Under the pieces are notes generated by a model, which saw nothing but the letters and a program-made list of their open reading frames with translations, was not told where the DNA came from and searched no databases. Shown here in pieces: positions 34,609 to 42,925 of a DNA stretch of 64,000 bases. Source of the DNA: an uncultured Collinsella sp. (lineage in GTDB: Bacteria; Actinomycetota; Coriobacteriia; Coriobacteriales; Coriobacteriaceae); the NCBI GenBank assembly GCA_902479135.1, contig CABSNU010000005.1:19450-83449 (forward strand), written 5' to 3'. The translations under genes were made by a program, and so were the position numbers. Numbering within the stretch: the first letter of the stretch is position 1; every line of letters begins with the position of its first letter.

Positions 34609-34768
34609 CGTGTTGGGAGGCTGTCTGCCACGAATCGGGCCTATCTACCGGTCTTGCAGCTTTATAGTGCGATGCGGCTTGTGGGGCGGGCGGGGGTCGG
34701 TCCGTGGTAGACTATCGAACAACGTTTATTAATCGCGCGGTATCGTTGCCGCGAGAAGGGGTTGCGCC

Positions 34769-35347
34769 ATGCAGGAGCTTGAGGATCGTATTCGCCATGA
34801 CGGCATCGTAAAGGCCGGTAACGTCCTTAAGGTTGATGCCTTCCTCAACCACCAGTGCGACGTTGAGCTGTTCGACCACATGGGTGCCGAGTGGGCCCGT
34901 CTGTTCGAGGGTGTCGAGATCAACAAGATCCTGACGATCGAGGCTTCGGGCATTGGCATGGCCTGCATCGCGGCCCAGCATTTTGGCGGCGTGCCGGTAG
35001 TCTTTGCCAAGAAGGCCCAGTCCATCAACCTCGACGGCGAGCAGTATGCCACGACCATCTACTCCTTTACCAAGCAAAAGGAGTATCCGGTTATCGTGGG
35101 TAAGCGCTTCCTGTCCGAGGGCGACAAGGTCCTGATTATCGACGACTTCCTGGCCAACGGTTGCGCACTCGAGGGTCTTATTAAGATCTGCGAGGCTGCG
35201 GGTGCCGAGGTCTCGGGCATTGGCATTGCCGTGGAGAAGGGCTTCCAGGGCGGCGGCGACAAGCTCCGCGAGCGCGGTTTCCGCGTTGAGAGCCTGGCCC
35301 GTATCGCCGATATGGACTGCGAGAATGGCGAGATCACCTTCGCCTAA
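34769..35347 (+). CDS. xpt: Xanthine phosphoribosyltransferase
   Basis: Xpt salvages xanthine (and guanine) to the nucleotide using PRPP. The 192-residue product matches the Gram-positive Xpt length and begins [29 protein letters not shown]. Central [18 protein letters not shown] and the PRPP-binding loop [17 protein letters not shown] are diagnostic. The ATG at 34769 is preceded by GAGAAGGGG. I searched the 160-base upstream region for the purine riboswitch that often precedes xpt and saw none. The gene ends in a palindromic terminator. Confidence 0.95.
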   Translation: MQELEDRIRHDGIVKAGNVLKVDAFLNHQCDVELFDHMGAEWARLFEGVEINKILTIEASGIGMACIAAQHFGGVPVVFAKKAQSINLDGEQYATTIYSFTKQKEYPVIVGKRFLSEGDKVLIIDDFLANGCALEGLIKICEAAGAEVSGIGIAVEKGFQGGGDKLRERGFRVESLARIADMDCENGEITFA

Positions 35348-35374
35348 TCGCGCGGCACAAGTAATTTGCATGCG

Positions 35375-35411
35375 ATGTGACAAAGGGACGGTCCCTTTGT
35401 CACATTTTTTT
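35375..35411 (+). terminator. Palindromic terminator after xpt
   Basis: A perfect 15-base-arm palindrome, ATGTGACAAAGGGAC G GTCCCTTTGTCACAT, is followed by seven T residues. The core GACAAAGGGAC resembles the partial motif GGGGACAGGCACCTTTG at 10399. Confidence 0.85.
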
Positions 35412-35431
35412 GTTTGAGAGGAGGTGTTGGC

Positions 35432-35812
35432 ATGGACGAGATCAAGATGGGATGGCGCGAGTATGCGCGCTTTGGCGAGATGTCGGCCGAGGAGCTGGCG
35501 CGCGACTGCGAGGTGCAGGTGTTTCGCGCGACGGGTCCGGGCGGCTAGGGTGTGAACACGACGGACTCTGCGGTGCGTATGAAGCATGTGCCTACGGGGA
35601 TTGTCGTGACGGCGCGCGAGAGGCGTAGCCAGTTTCAGAATCGTGCGAGCTGCCTGCGCAAGCTGAAGGCTGAGCTCGAGCGCCGCGGCCGTCCGCCGCG
35701 CCGTCGCGTAAAGACCAAGGTGCCCCAACGCTCGCGCCAGCGCAGGCTCAACGACAAACACTTCAACGCCATCAAAAAGGCCAACCGCTGCAAGCCCGCC
35801 GGCGACGAATGA
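35432..35812 (+). pseudogene. Release-factor-like (GGQ domain) protein interrupted by UAG at the GGQ glutamine
   Basis: Conceptual read-through gives 126 residues: MDEIKMGWREYARFG, then the peptidyl-tRNA hydrolase loop [19 protein letters not shown], then [21 protein letters not shown], then a basic tail ([29 protein letters not shown]). This is a class I release-factor domain 3 protein of the ArfB/YaeJ/C12orf65 ribosome-rescue type. The codon for the catalytic glutamine of GGQ (codon 39, 35546-35548) is TAG, one transition from CAG. The rest of the frame is intact to TGA. The ribosome binding site GAGAGGAGGTG precedes ATG 35432. TAG is an ordinary stop elsewhere in this window (argG, argH, modA, thiC). 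It is either a nonsense mutation or a conditional stop. Confidence 0.85.
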
Positions 35813-35820
35813 TCTCCCTC

Positions 35821-35891
35821 TAAGTTGCGGTGAAATAGGGACTGTTTGGGCTGTTAAAGCCGCAAAACAGTCCCTATTTCACCGCAACTTA
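35821..35891. repeat. Palindromic repeat family, copy 2
   Basis: TAAGTTGCGGTGAAATAGGG with its perfect inverse complement, CCCTATTTCACCGCAACTTA, gives 27-base arms and a 17-base loop. It lies between convergent genes. Confidence 0.92.
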
Positions 35892-35898
35892 AGTGGGG

Positions 35899-36861
35899 CT
35901 AGCGGGTGGGACGCCAGACTTGGAGGGCGGCGGCGAGGATGTCGACCTCGATGCGGGAGGCGACGATGGCTTCGCCGTCGGCCTGGATGGGATAGTTGGG
36001 CTCCTCGAAGGTGAGTTCGGCATGGCGGCAGCGGCGCATGCGAACCGGTGGCAGCTTGGTGTGGTGGCCGTCTTTGGCCGAAAGGAACATGGGCAGGGCG
36101 ACCGCGCGGGGCACGGGGCCGCAGGCGTAGCAAACGTCGAGCACACCGTCACAGGGGTCGGCATCGGGGCAGATGCGATAGCCCGAGCCATAGGTGGGGC
36201 CCAGCTGAATCGCCATGATAATCGCCCGCACGCGCTCGGCTGGCGCGCGATCAAAGCTGGCTGTCATGGGGTAGTTGCGATAGCGCAGGCCAAACTGCTC
36301 AAGTCCCGAGAGGGTGTAGAGCGGAGCGCCCGTTAAACCGGTCTTTTTGCGTAGCTCGGTGGTGCCAAGGCCGATGGCGGCATCGATGCCAACCGAAAGC
36401 GTCTGGTCGTAGTACTCAACGGTAGCCTCGCCGCTACCGCTTGCGGGGTTCCATGAGCGAATACGCCCGATGTCTTGACGCCGCAGCTCACAGGTGAGCA
36501 GCGCGCCAAAATTCTTACCGGAGAAATCTTCGATCCCGAGCGTTTGGGCAAAATCGTTGCCGGAACCAACGGGTAGGACGGCAAGGGCGGGACGGACCGA
36601 TTCATCCTGCGTCATGAGTCCATTGACGATCTCGTGGATCACGCCATCGCCGCCAAGGGCGATAACGGTTCGATAGCCCTGGGCCCGCGCGGCAAGCTCC
36701 TTGGCGTGCCCCGTGCGTTCGGTCAACACCAGGTCAAACTGGGATGCGCGCGCGGTCATGTCCAAAAAGCGTTGCAGACGCTCGGCAACCTCATGCGCGG
36801 CGCCCGACTGGGCGGCGGGGTTGGCGATGATGAGCGTGCGACCAAAATCAGTTGCGTGCAT
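35899..36861 (-). CDS. Diacylglycerol/lipid kinase family protein
   Basis: This is a DAGK catalytic-domain protein (YegS/DgkB-like), phosphorylating a lipid such as diacylglycerol. The product is 320 residues. Motifs: TLIIANPAAQSGAA (nucleotide-binding N-lobe), VIALGGDGVIHEIVNGLM, AVLPVGSGNDFAQTLGI (the GGDG and PVGSGNDFA hallmarks), and a C-lobe with PIQADGEAIVASRIEVDIL. The ATG at 36861 is preferred, with GGGAG seven bases upstream, over the longer frame from 36933. The stop lies next to a palindromic repeat. The neighbouring clc gene is on the same strand. Confidence 0.9.
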   Translation of the reverse strand: MHATDFGRTLIIANPAAQSGAAHEVAERLQRFLDMTARASQFDLVLTERTGHAKELAARAQGYRTVIALGGDGVIHEIVNGLMTQDESVRPALAVLPVGSGNDFAQTLGIEDFSGKNFGALLTCELRRQDIGRIRSWNPASGSGEATVEYYDQTLSVGIDAAIGLGTTELRKKTGLTGAPLYTLSGLEQFGLRYRNYPMTASFDRAPAERVRAIIMAIQLGPTYGSGYRICPDADPCDGVLDVCYACGPVPRAVALPMFLSAKDGHHTKLPPVRMRRCRHAELTFEEPNYPIQADGEAIVASRIEVDILAAALQVWRPTR

Positions 36862-36948
36862 GGGGCGACTCCCGGCGTATGGCATGACAGTGCGGTCGCG
36901 CTCGGGTTGAATTGCCCCCGATTGTGGCTGCACGGCGAATACTAACGT

Positions 36949-38370
36949 CTACTCTATCAGGTCGTTGTGGCGCTCGATAGCCTCCGCTACCGTACCGCCC
37001 TCATCCACAATAAGCGAACGGCGCTTGGGTGAGATGATGCGCTGGGCGGGGTACACGCCGCGGTGTCCGCCGGTTAGGTAGCTGATAAAGGCCACGATGA
37101 CAAAGAACCCGGCGGCCGTGCCGTGGAACAGGTCGATGGCCATCATGCAGGTGGTGATGGGCACGTTGAGGCCGGCGCAGAACACGCCGAGCATGCCGAG
37201 AGCCGCCAGAAAACTGGGGTCGAGCCCGGTAAGGCAACCTATCCAGCCACCGAGTGCCGCACCGATGCCAAACAGGGGCGTGACCTCGCCGCCTTGGAAG
37301 CCAGCGCCCAAGGTGAGCGCCGTCACCACGAGCTTGATGGATGCGTCAGCAAGGGTAGTGTTACCGGAGAACCCGGCGCCCGAGAGCCAGGTGGCAAGGC
37401 CGGCGTAGTTCCAAGCGTCGAGGAGGGCATAGGCGGCCAAAACCACGAGTGCGCCTATAAGTGCGCGAACAAGGTAATTGGTGATAAAGCGACCGTACAG
37501 GCTCTTGACGGTTCGAACCGACCAGGCAAAGAGACGTGCCGTCAGACCGAAGATAATGGCGCTGATAACAACGATGACGACCGTTTTGGGCGACATGGCG
37601 GGAACGCTGGTGATAACATTCGCCTCGTACTCGGTTCCCAAGGCAAGCGATGTGAAGTAGCCGGTAAACGAGGCGACCAGGCAGTAGATGCCTGCGGTGT
37701 AGTCGATCTTGCCGATAAAGCACATCTCCATGCCAAAGAAAGCTCCGGCAAGTGGCGAGCCGAACACGGCGCCAAAGGCCGACGAGATGCCGGCGAGCAT
37801 GAGGTCGTGGTGGTCATGCTTTTTGAGGTGGGCAAGGCTCGAGATGTTGCTGGCGATGGTGCCGCCAATCTGCACCGCGGCTCCCTCGCGACCGGCCGAT
37901 CCGCCCGTTAGGTGCGTGAGCGTTGAGCAGATGAAGGTGAGGACGGCCATGCGCATATGGATGAGGCGTGTGCCCAGGGCGGAGTCAATGACCAGGTTGT
38001 TACCACGCTTGGCGGCAAGACCGTGGTTCTTGTAGACCCATGCGGTGGCAACGCCCACAGCGGGAAGCAGCGCGTACACCCACGCATGTTGCTCGCGATA
38101 ATCGGTCGCGATATTCAGCGAGGCCAAAAACGCCCAAGCGGCAACGCCCATGGCGAGCGAGACGATGACGACGAGTACGAGCAGCTTGGCACTCGCGAGT
38201 AGGTTGCGGACGTTGCGGCGCGTGTCGGCAGCTAAGAGATGCTCGGAGCGGGTGATCTGATGCCTGCCTGCCATGATGACGTCGTTAAGGGAGAAAAAGC
38301 CGCCGTCGTCGAGCGGCTGGGAATGATCCTGCGCCTCGTTTGCGCTTTCGGGTTTGTCGGTAAAAGCCAT
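36949..38370 (-). CDS. CLC-family anion transporter, resembling the CLC-F fluoride/proton antiporter clade
   Basis: The 473-residue protein has about ten hydrophobic helices and the CLC gating-glutamate motif in GGSAGREGAAVQIGG. Motifs match the CLC-F (fluoride exporter) branch rather than E. coli ClcA: RGNNLVID where ClcA has GSGIPE, THLTGGSAGREG, and GAGFQGGEVTPLFGIGAALGG. I base this on memory of that branch, not on a search. The N terminus is a polar region of about 65 residues before the first helix. Upstream (38371-38470) contains TATAAT on this strand but no recognisable fluoride riboswitch. Alternative: a divergent chloride channel. Confidence 0.8.
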   Translation of the reverse strand: MAFTDKPESANEAQDHSQPLDDGGFFSLNDVIMAGRHQITRSEHLLAADTRRNVRNLLASAKLLVLVVIVSLAMGVAAWAFLASLNIATDYREQHAWVYALLPAVGVATAWVYKNHGLAAKRGNNLVIDSALGTRLIHMRMAVLTFICSTLTHLTGGSAGREGAAVQIGGTIASNISSLAHLKKHDHHDLMLAGISSAFGAVFGSPLAGAFFGMEMCFIGKIDYTAGIYCLVASFTGYFTSLALGTEYEANVITSVPAMSPKTVVIVVISAIIFGLTARLFAWSVRTVKSLYGRFITNYLVRALIGALVVLAAYALLDAWNYAGLATWLSGAGFSGNTTLADASIKLVVTALTLGAGFQGGEVTPLFGIGAALGGWIGCLTGLDPSFLAALGMLGVFCAGLNVPITTCMMAIDLFHGTAAGFFVIVAFISYLTGGHRGVYPAQRIISPKRRSLIVDEGGTVAEAIERHNDLIE

Positions 38371-38579
38371 ACGTTCCTCTTTTTGGTTGCATCACGAGCA
38401 TTATAAAACGCGGTAAACGCGACGAGCCGATGGGTTGGTTTCCATTCTGTTTCGCGGCTTGCGGCCGACAGGTGTATTTGCGGGTACAGGCCAAGTCGCG
38501 GTCGCGCGTCGGGGATTATACTTAGACAAGCATAAAGAATCGGCGCCCCCGTTGTGCGCCGTGGCATTAAGAGGTGCAT

Positions 38580-39842
38580 ATGACAGAGAAGCTCATTCCG
38601 CTGGAGGACGCGCAGTCGATTGTTCTGTCGCACGTTGCTCCGACCGATCTCGTCGAGAGTCCCGTGTGGCAGGCCACCGGTCTTCCCTTGGCCGAGGACG
38701 CGGTGGCCGATATCGACATCTCGCCGTTTGCCAACAGCGCTATGGACGGATATGCCGTGCGCTCGGCGGACTTGGCGCAGACGTCTGGCGAGGCGCCGGT
38801 GACGCTCGACGTTATCGGACATGAGGCCGCGGGCCATGTGTTTGAGGGCACAATCGGAGTGGGCGAGACGGTCCGCATCATGACAGGCGCGCCGGTGCCC
38901 GAGGGCGCCGATGCCGTAGTGAAATACGAGATCGTCGACGTGCTCGATGGCGACGGCAACGAGGGCTCGCACGTGAGCTTCTCGGCGCCTGCTAAAGTGG
39001 GGGAGAACGTTCGCTCTGCTGCCGAGGAGGCCCATGCCGGCGATGTTGTGATGCACGCCGGCGAGGTCGTGGCTCCGGCGGGCGCGGGTCTGCTGGCAAG
39101 TGCCGGATACGCGAGCGTGAAGGTGCACGCTGCCCCACGTGTGGGCATCATCTCGCTGGGCACGGAACTGGTCGCACCGAGTAAGGTGCCGGCGCGCGGT
39201 CAGATTCGCGATTCCAACTCCTCGGCGCTGATGGCCGAGGCGCTCGATGCCGGCGCCGAGCCCGTGTTCTACGGCATTGCGCCCGATGATGAGCAGGCGA
39301 TTGCCGATCTGGTGCATCGCGCCGTGCAGGAGTGCGATTTTGTCATTACGAGCGGTGGCGCCTCGGCGGGCGACTACGATTTCGTGACGGCGCTCGTCCG
39401 GCGCGAGGGCGAGGTGCTGTTTGACCGCATCTCGATGCGTCCCGGCAAGGCCATCACGTTTGGCTTGCTCGGAGGTAAGCCCTACCTGGGGCTTTCAGGC
39501 AATCCGGCCGCGGCGTATGTGGGCTTTGAGATGCTCGCTCGTCCGGCGATCCGCAAGATGCGCGGCTTTGCCGAGGGTGCGCGTCCCGTGCAGCAGGCGA
39601 TATTGACGCACTGCGTGAAGAAGCGCCAGGACCGACGCTTCTTCGATCGCGCCACGGTTTTGCGCGACCCCGAGACCGGTGAGCTGTTGGTGACCGAGGC
39701 CAAGACGCAGAATTCGGCGCTGCTCGGCACGATGCAGCGGGCCAACTGCCTGCTGCGTATTGACGAAGGGCCGTGTGAGCTCAAGCCGGGCGACGTCGTG
39801 GACGTCGTGCGCGTCGACCTGCCTGAGGGAACGGTGCTATAG
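38580..39842 (+). CDS. moeA: Molybdopterin molybdotransferase MoeA
   Basis: MoeA inserts molybdenum into adenylated molybdopterin. The 420-residue product begins MTEKLIPLEDAQSIVLSHV and has the MoeA signatures SPFANSAMDGYAVRSADL, IMTGAPVPEGADAVVKYE, the MogA-like domain GQIRDSNSSALMAEAL and TSGGASAGDYDFVT, and the C-terminal domain IV (KPYLGLSGNPAAAYVGFE). The ATG at 38580 is chosen, with AAGAGGTG close upstream. The mogA-type gene follows 10 bases later and modABC beyond, forming a Mo cofactor and uptake locus. Confidence 0.95.
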   Translation: MTEKLIPLEDAQSIVLSHVAPTDLVESPVWQATGLPLAEDAVADIDISPFANSAMDGYAVRSADLAQTSGEAPVTLDVIGHEAAGHVFEGTIGVGETVRIMTGAPVPEGADAVVKYEIVDVLDGDGNEGSHVSFSAPAKVGENVRSAAEEAHAGDVVMHAGEVVAPAGAGLLASAGYASVKVHAAPRVGIISLGTELVAPSKVPARGQIRDSNSSALMAEALDAGAEPVFYGIAPDDEQAIADLVHRAVQECDFVITSGGASAGDYDFVTALVRREGEVLFDRISMRPGKAITFGLLGGKPYLGLSGNPAAAYVGFEMLARPAIRKMRGFAEGARPVQQAILTHCVKKRQDRRFFDRATVLRDPETGELLVTEAKTQNSALLGTMQRANCLLRIDEGPCELKPGDVVDVVRVDLPEGTVL

Positions 39843-39852
39843 GAGGAACGCT

Positions 39853-40332
39853 ATGGAGTTGAAAATTTCGATCGTGACGTGCTCGGATACGCGCGATCTT
39901 GCGCAGGACGAGGCTGGAGCCGCGCTCGAGGAGCTCATCGAGGCGCAGGGATGGACGGTTGCCTCACATGTGGTCGTGCGCGACGACGTTAGCGAGATTG
40001 GTGATGCCATTGTGGAAGCTGCCGATGCGTGCCACGCCAATGTCGTGCTCACCTGCGGCGGCACGGGTCTTTCGATGCGCGACGTGACACCCGAGGCGAC
40101 GCGTGCCGTCTGTGACCGTGATGTGCCGGGTGTCGCCGAGGCAATCCGTGCCTACTCGATGACCAAGACGCGCCGCGCCATGCTCTCGCGCGCCGTGTGC
40201 ATGCAGCGTGGGCATACGCTTGTCATCAACTTTCCGGGATCCACGAAAGCGGCCCGCGAAAGCTGGGAGGCCGTGAGCGATCAGCTGGAGCATGCGGCCC
40301 AAATGACGGCGGGCGGCGGACATACCAACTAA
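39853..40332 (+). CDS. MogA/MoaB-family molybdopterin adenylyltransferase
   Basis: This activates molybdopterin by adenylation before MoeA inserts metal. The 159-residue product begins MELKISIVTCSDTRD and carries the family motifs VVRDDVSEIGDAIVEAADACHANVVLTCGGTGLSMRDVTPEAT and a GSTKA substrate loop near the C terminus. MogA and MoaB cannot be told apart without alignment. The start at 39853 has GGAGGAACG directly upstream, only 10 bases after the moeA stop, so the two are translationally close and probably co-transcribed. Confidence 0.92.
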   Translation: MELKISIVTCSDTRDLAQDEAGAALEELIEAQGWTVASHVVVRDDVSEIGDAIVEAADACHANVVLTCGGTGLSMRDVTPEATRAVCDRDVPGVAEAIRAYSMTKTRRAMLSRAVCMQRGHTLVINFPGSTKAARESWEAVSDQLEHAAQMTAGGGHTN

Positions 40333-40422
40333 GCGGTTTACCTGCGGCGGGGCGACCAGAACGGCTGCTCCGCTTTTGTTTTCCGCCGAAGCGACGCCAA
40401 GGTGCACGGCAACTCGAAACTA

Positions 40423-40474
40423 TATTCTCTGGCGAGAATAATTTCTCACTATCATTATTCTCGTAGAAGTATAA
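40423..40474 (+). promoter_or_regulatory. Palindromic promoter/operator region of modABC
   Basis: TATTCTC-TGGC-GAGAATA (40423-40440) overlaps GAGAATAATTTCTC (40434-40447), and a further ATTATTCTC repeat follows at 40454, with AGTATAATC at 40469 as a -10-like box. The repeated ATTCTC half-sites could be an operator for a molybdate regulator. No ModE gene is in the window. Confidence 0.55.
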
Positions 40475-40535
40475 TCTGATTGCAGTTTAAAGCCCGCGGT
40501 GGGGTACCCGGGCACAAGGTCCGAAAGGGTTGAAT

Positions 40536-41411
40536 ATGTTCGATATGGTTTCACGCCGCGGTTTTGTCTCGCTTTCTGCTGCCGCTGCCGCCGGCTTTGG
40601 CCTTGCTGGCTGCTCGGGCAACAAGACGTCCGAGCCCGCTGGTTCCGATGCCGGCTCCGCCAAGTCTTCCTCTAAGAAGAAGGCTGTCGAGCTGCAGGTC
40701 TTTGCCGCCAACTCGCTCGAGAAGGCTCTGCCCGAGGTTCAGGAGCTCTACACCGAGCAGACCGGTACCACGTTTGCCGACACGCAGTTCAAAGCGTCCG
40801 GCGACCTTGTCGAGCAGATGCGCGCCGGTGCTGCGGTCGACGTGCTCATCACCGCTTCCAAGGGCACCATGGACGACGCCGAGGCCGCCGAGCTCGTCGA
40901 CGCCGACACCCGTGAGGATATGTTCGTCAACGATCTCGTGATCATTCGCGCCGAGGGCTCCGACACCAAGGTCGAGGTCATCGCCGACGTCGCGAATCTG
41001 GACGGCAAGATCGCCATCGGCGACGCCAAGACCGTTCCCGCCGGCAAGTACGCCAACCAGGCCCTGGCCTCCGTGGGCCTCTACACCGGCACCGAGGGCG
41101 ACGATGGCGAGTATGCTCCCGAGATCGCCGACAAGGTGGCCCTGGCCGACAAAGTTGGTACCGCCGCCGCCTATGTGTCCACAGGCGACTGCGTGGCCGG
41201 TTTTGTCTACAGCTCCGATATCTTCCGCTACGACGGCATCGAGGAGGCCTTCGTGTGCCCCGAGGATTCGCACAAGCCCATCGCGTACCCGGGTGCCGTT
41301 GCCGAGAGCTCCGAGCACGCCGACGAGGCCAAGGCGTTTATCGACTTTTGCCTGACCAACAAGAAGGCTCAGAAGATTTGGGCTAAGTACGGCTTTGAGC
41401 TTTCCGCGTAG
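40536..41411 (+). CDS. modA: Molybdate-binding lipoprotein ModA
   Basis: ModA is the substrate-binding protein of the molybdate importer. The 291-residue product has a twin-arginine type signal (SRRGFVSL, residues 6-13), a lipobox LAGC with Cys26, then a Ser/Gly/Lys linker and a type II binding fold: LQVFAANSLEKALPEVQELY, FKASGDLVEQMRAGAAVDVLITAS, KIAIGDAKTVPAGKYANQAL and CVAGFVYSSDI. Export by Tat with lipid anchoring is inferred. The ATG at 40536 is preceded by CGAAAGGG. The modB frame follows on the same strand. Confidence 0.93.
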   Translation: MFDMVSRRGFVSLSAAAAAGFGLAGCSGNKTSEPAGSDAGSAKSSSKKKAVELQVFAANSLEKALPEVQELYTEQTGTTFADTQFKASGDLVEQMRAGAAVDVLITASKGTMDDAEAAELVDADTREDMFVNDLVIIRAEGSDTKVEVIADVANLDGKIAIGDAKTVPAGKYANQALASVGLYTGTEGDDGEYAPEIADKVALADKVGTAAAYVSTGDCVAGFVYSSDIFRYDGIEEAFVCPEDSHKPIAYPGAVAESSEHADEAKAFIDFCLTNKKAQKIWAKYGFELSA

Positions 41412-41479
41412 TGCGGCTTGGCGCGATAATTCCATCGTTTTGTGTTTCACTCCGTCCTTGTATTCGCTTGGAGCTTTTC

Positions 41480-42922
41480 GTGCTTAATAGATTCCGCATC
41501 CTTGTCGCCTGTGCTTTGACCTTCACGCTTTGCTGGGTGCCGGGATTTGCGTTTGCTGGAGACGCTGAGGATGGAGCTCAGGTTGCTGCGACCGCCCATG
41601 GGCTTTCCTATGGGATCGAGGGTTTTGAGCGGTTGGCCAAGGGGACCGCTCGTGCCATGGAGGGCCAGCCTGAGGGCTACCGGTTTCCCGTTGACGAGGA
41701 CGTGGATCTTGTAGTGGCGCCTGCCGCCGATCGCGTTGTGGTGTGGATATCGCCCAAGGCGGTCGAGAGGTATGGATTGGATCCGCAGGACAGCGAGTGT
41801 GTATCGGGTCTCAAGGCCCTCGTCTGCGAGCTCGACAGCGCAAACTGCATGGGTGGTGCACAGCTGGGGGACGTGGATCTTCCTTGGTATGTCACGGCGG
41901 AAACAACGTTTGATGCCGGCGGGTATACCTATAACTTTGATGAGCGCGGTGCGGATGGGGACCGCTATGTGGTGATTGCATCAGCCTCGGGTGATGCCAA
42001 GGGCGGCGCGCGTTGGCTTGATAGCGCTCAAATGGCAGAGGCATCGTCTGTCGTGTTGCGGGATGAGCAGGGCCCTTTGACCTCTCTTGCCTCCTTTTTG
42101 GGCGGCATCGACTACCGACCGTTTTGGGTTTCCATCAAAACGAGCGGCCTTGCCCTGCTGATCTCCTTTGCGCTGGGCCTGTTCGCCGCGTGGAAGACTA
42201 TGGGTACCTCGAGTCGCATCAAGGGCCTGCTCGACTCGGTCTTTACGATTCCTATGGTGCTGCCGCCCACGGTCTGCGGCTTTTTGCTGCTTATGCTGTT
42301 TGGCCGCTCGACCGGGGTGGGCCAGTGGCTCATCGCGCACGGCGTCTCGATCGTCTTTACGTGGCCCGCGGCGGTCATTTCGGCCGTCGTTGTGTCGTTT
42401 CCGCTGGTCTACCGCACGGCGCTCGGTGCCTTTGAGAGCCTCGACACGCAGATGCTCGACGCCGCGCGAACTCTGGGGTGGTCCGAGCGTCGCATCTTTA
42501 CCAAGCTTATGATGCCGCTTGGCTGGCCCTCGATTGCCGCCGGCACGGTGCTTGCCTTTGCCCGCGCCATGGGCGAGTTTGGCTGCACGCTGTTCTTTGC
42601 GGGCAACTACGCCGGCATTACGCAGACCATTCCCATTGCGATTTACTTTGAATGGATGGGCGGCAATACGTCGGTGGCGCTCTTCTGGGTCGTCGTCGTG
42701 ATTGTCTTTAGCTTTTTGGTCATCCTGTTTATCAACATGTACACGGCACACTCGCAAAAGTACCGCGAGCGGGGCCTTTCCCGCGCGGAGCGCAAGCAGA
42801 CCAAAGATTTCAACGGACAGGGCGATTCGCTCGACCCGGCGGGCGGCGATGCCCTGCGTATCGATCGCGAGGCGCTGGCCGAGCTTATGCGCGATAATGC
42901 GGCGCCGCAGGGAGGTCGATAG
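41480..42922 (+). CDS. modB: ModB molybdate permease with a large N-terminal extracellular domain
   Basis: The C-terminal part (about residues 210-435) is a normal ModB permease: PPTVCGFLLLMLFG, and the EAA loop DAARTLGWSERRIFTKLMMPLGWPSIAAGTVLAFARAMGEFG that contacts ModC. Unusually it is preceded by a signal-like segment (VLNRFRILVACALTFTLCW to FAFAGDAED) and about 180 residues with no membrane segment. That domain (VDLVVAPAADRVVVWISPKAVERYG, DLPWYVTAETTFDAGGYTYNFDERG) would lie outside the membrane. A normal ModB is about 225 residues. The GTG at 41480 has TTGGAGC upstream; an in-frame GTG at 41411 overlaps the modA stop. The C-terminal extension after the last helix is also long and charged. 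Confidence 0.88.
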   Translation: MLNRFRILVACALTFTLCWVPGFAFAGDAEDGAQVAATAHGLSYGIEGFERLAKGTARAMEGQPEGYRFPVDEDVDLVVAPAADRVVVWISPKAVERYGLDPQDSECVSGLKALVCELDSANCMGGAQLGDVDLPWYVTAETTFDAGGYTYNFDERGADGDRYVVIASASGDAKGGARWLDSAQMAEASSVVLRDEQGPLTSLASFLGGIDYRPFWVSIKTSGLALLISFALGLFAAWKTMGTSSRIKGLLDSVFTIPMVLPPTVCGFLLLMLFGRSTGVGQWLIAHGVSIVFTWPAAVISAVVVSFPLVYRTALGAFESLDTQMLDAARTLGWSERRIFTKLMMPLGWPSIAAGTVLAFARAMGEFGCTLFFAGNYAGITQTIPIAIYFEWMGGNTSVALFWVVVVIVFSFLVILFINMYTAHSQKYRERGLSRAERKQTKDFNGQGDSLDPAGGDALRIDREALAELMRDNAAPQGGR

Positions 42923-42925
42923 GTC

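Noticed and set aside
34609..34768. Purine riboswitch expected upstream of xpt
   Set aside because: The 160 bases do not show the paired P1 helix with the conserved TATA...ATNTGG core elements.
38371..38579. Fluoride riboswitch upstream of the CLC gene
   Set aside because: I could not find the conserved GGNGATGG...CTGATGACTCCT pattern on the minus strand.
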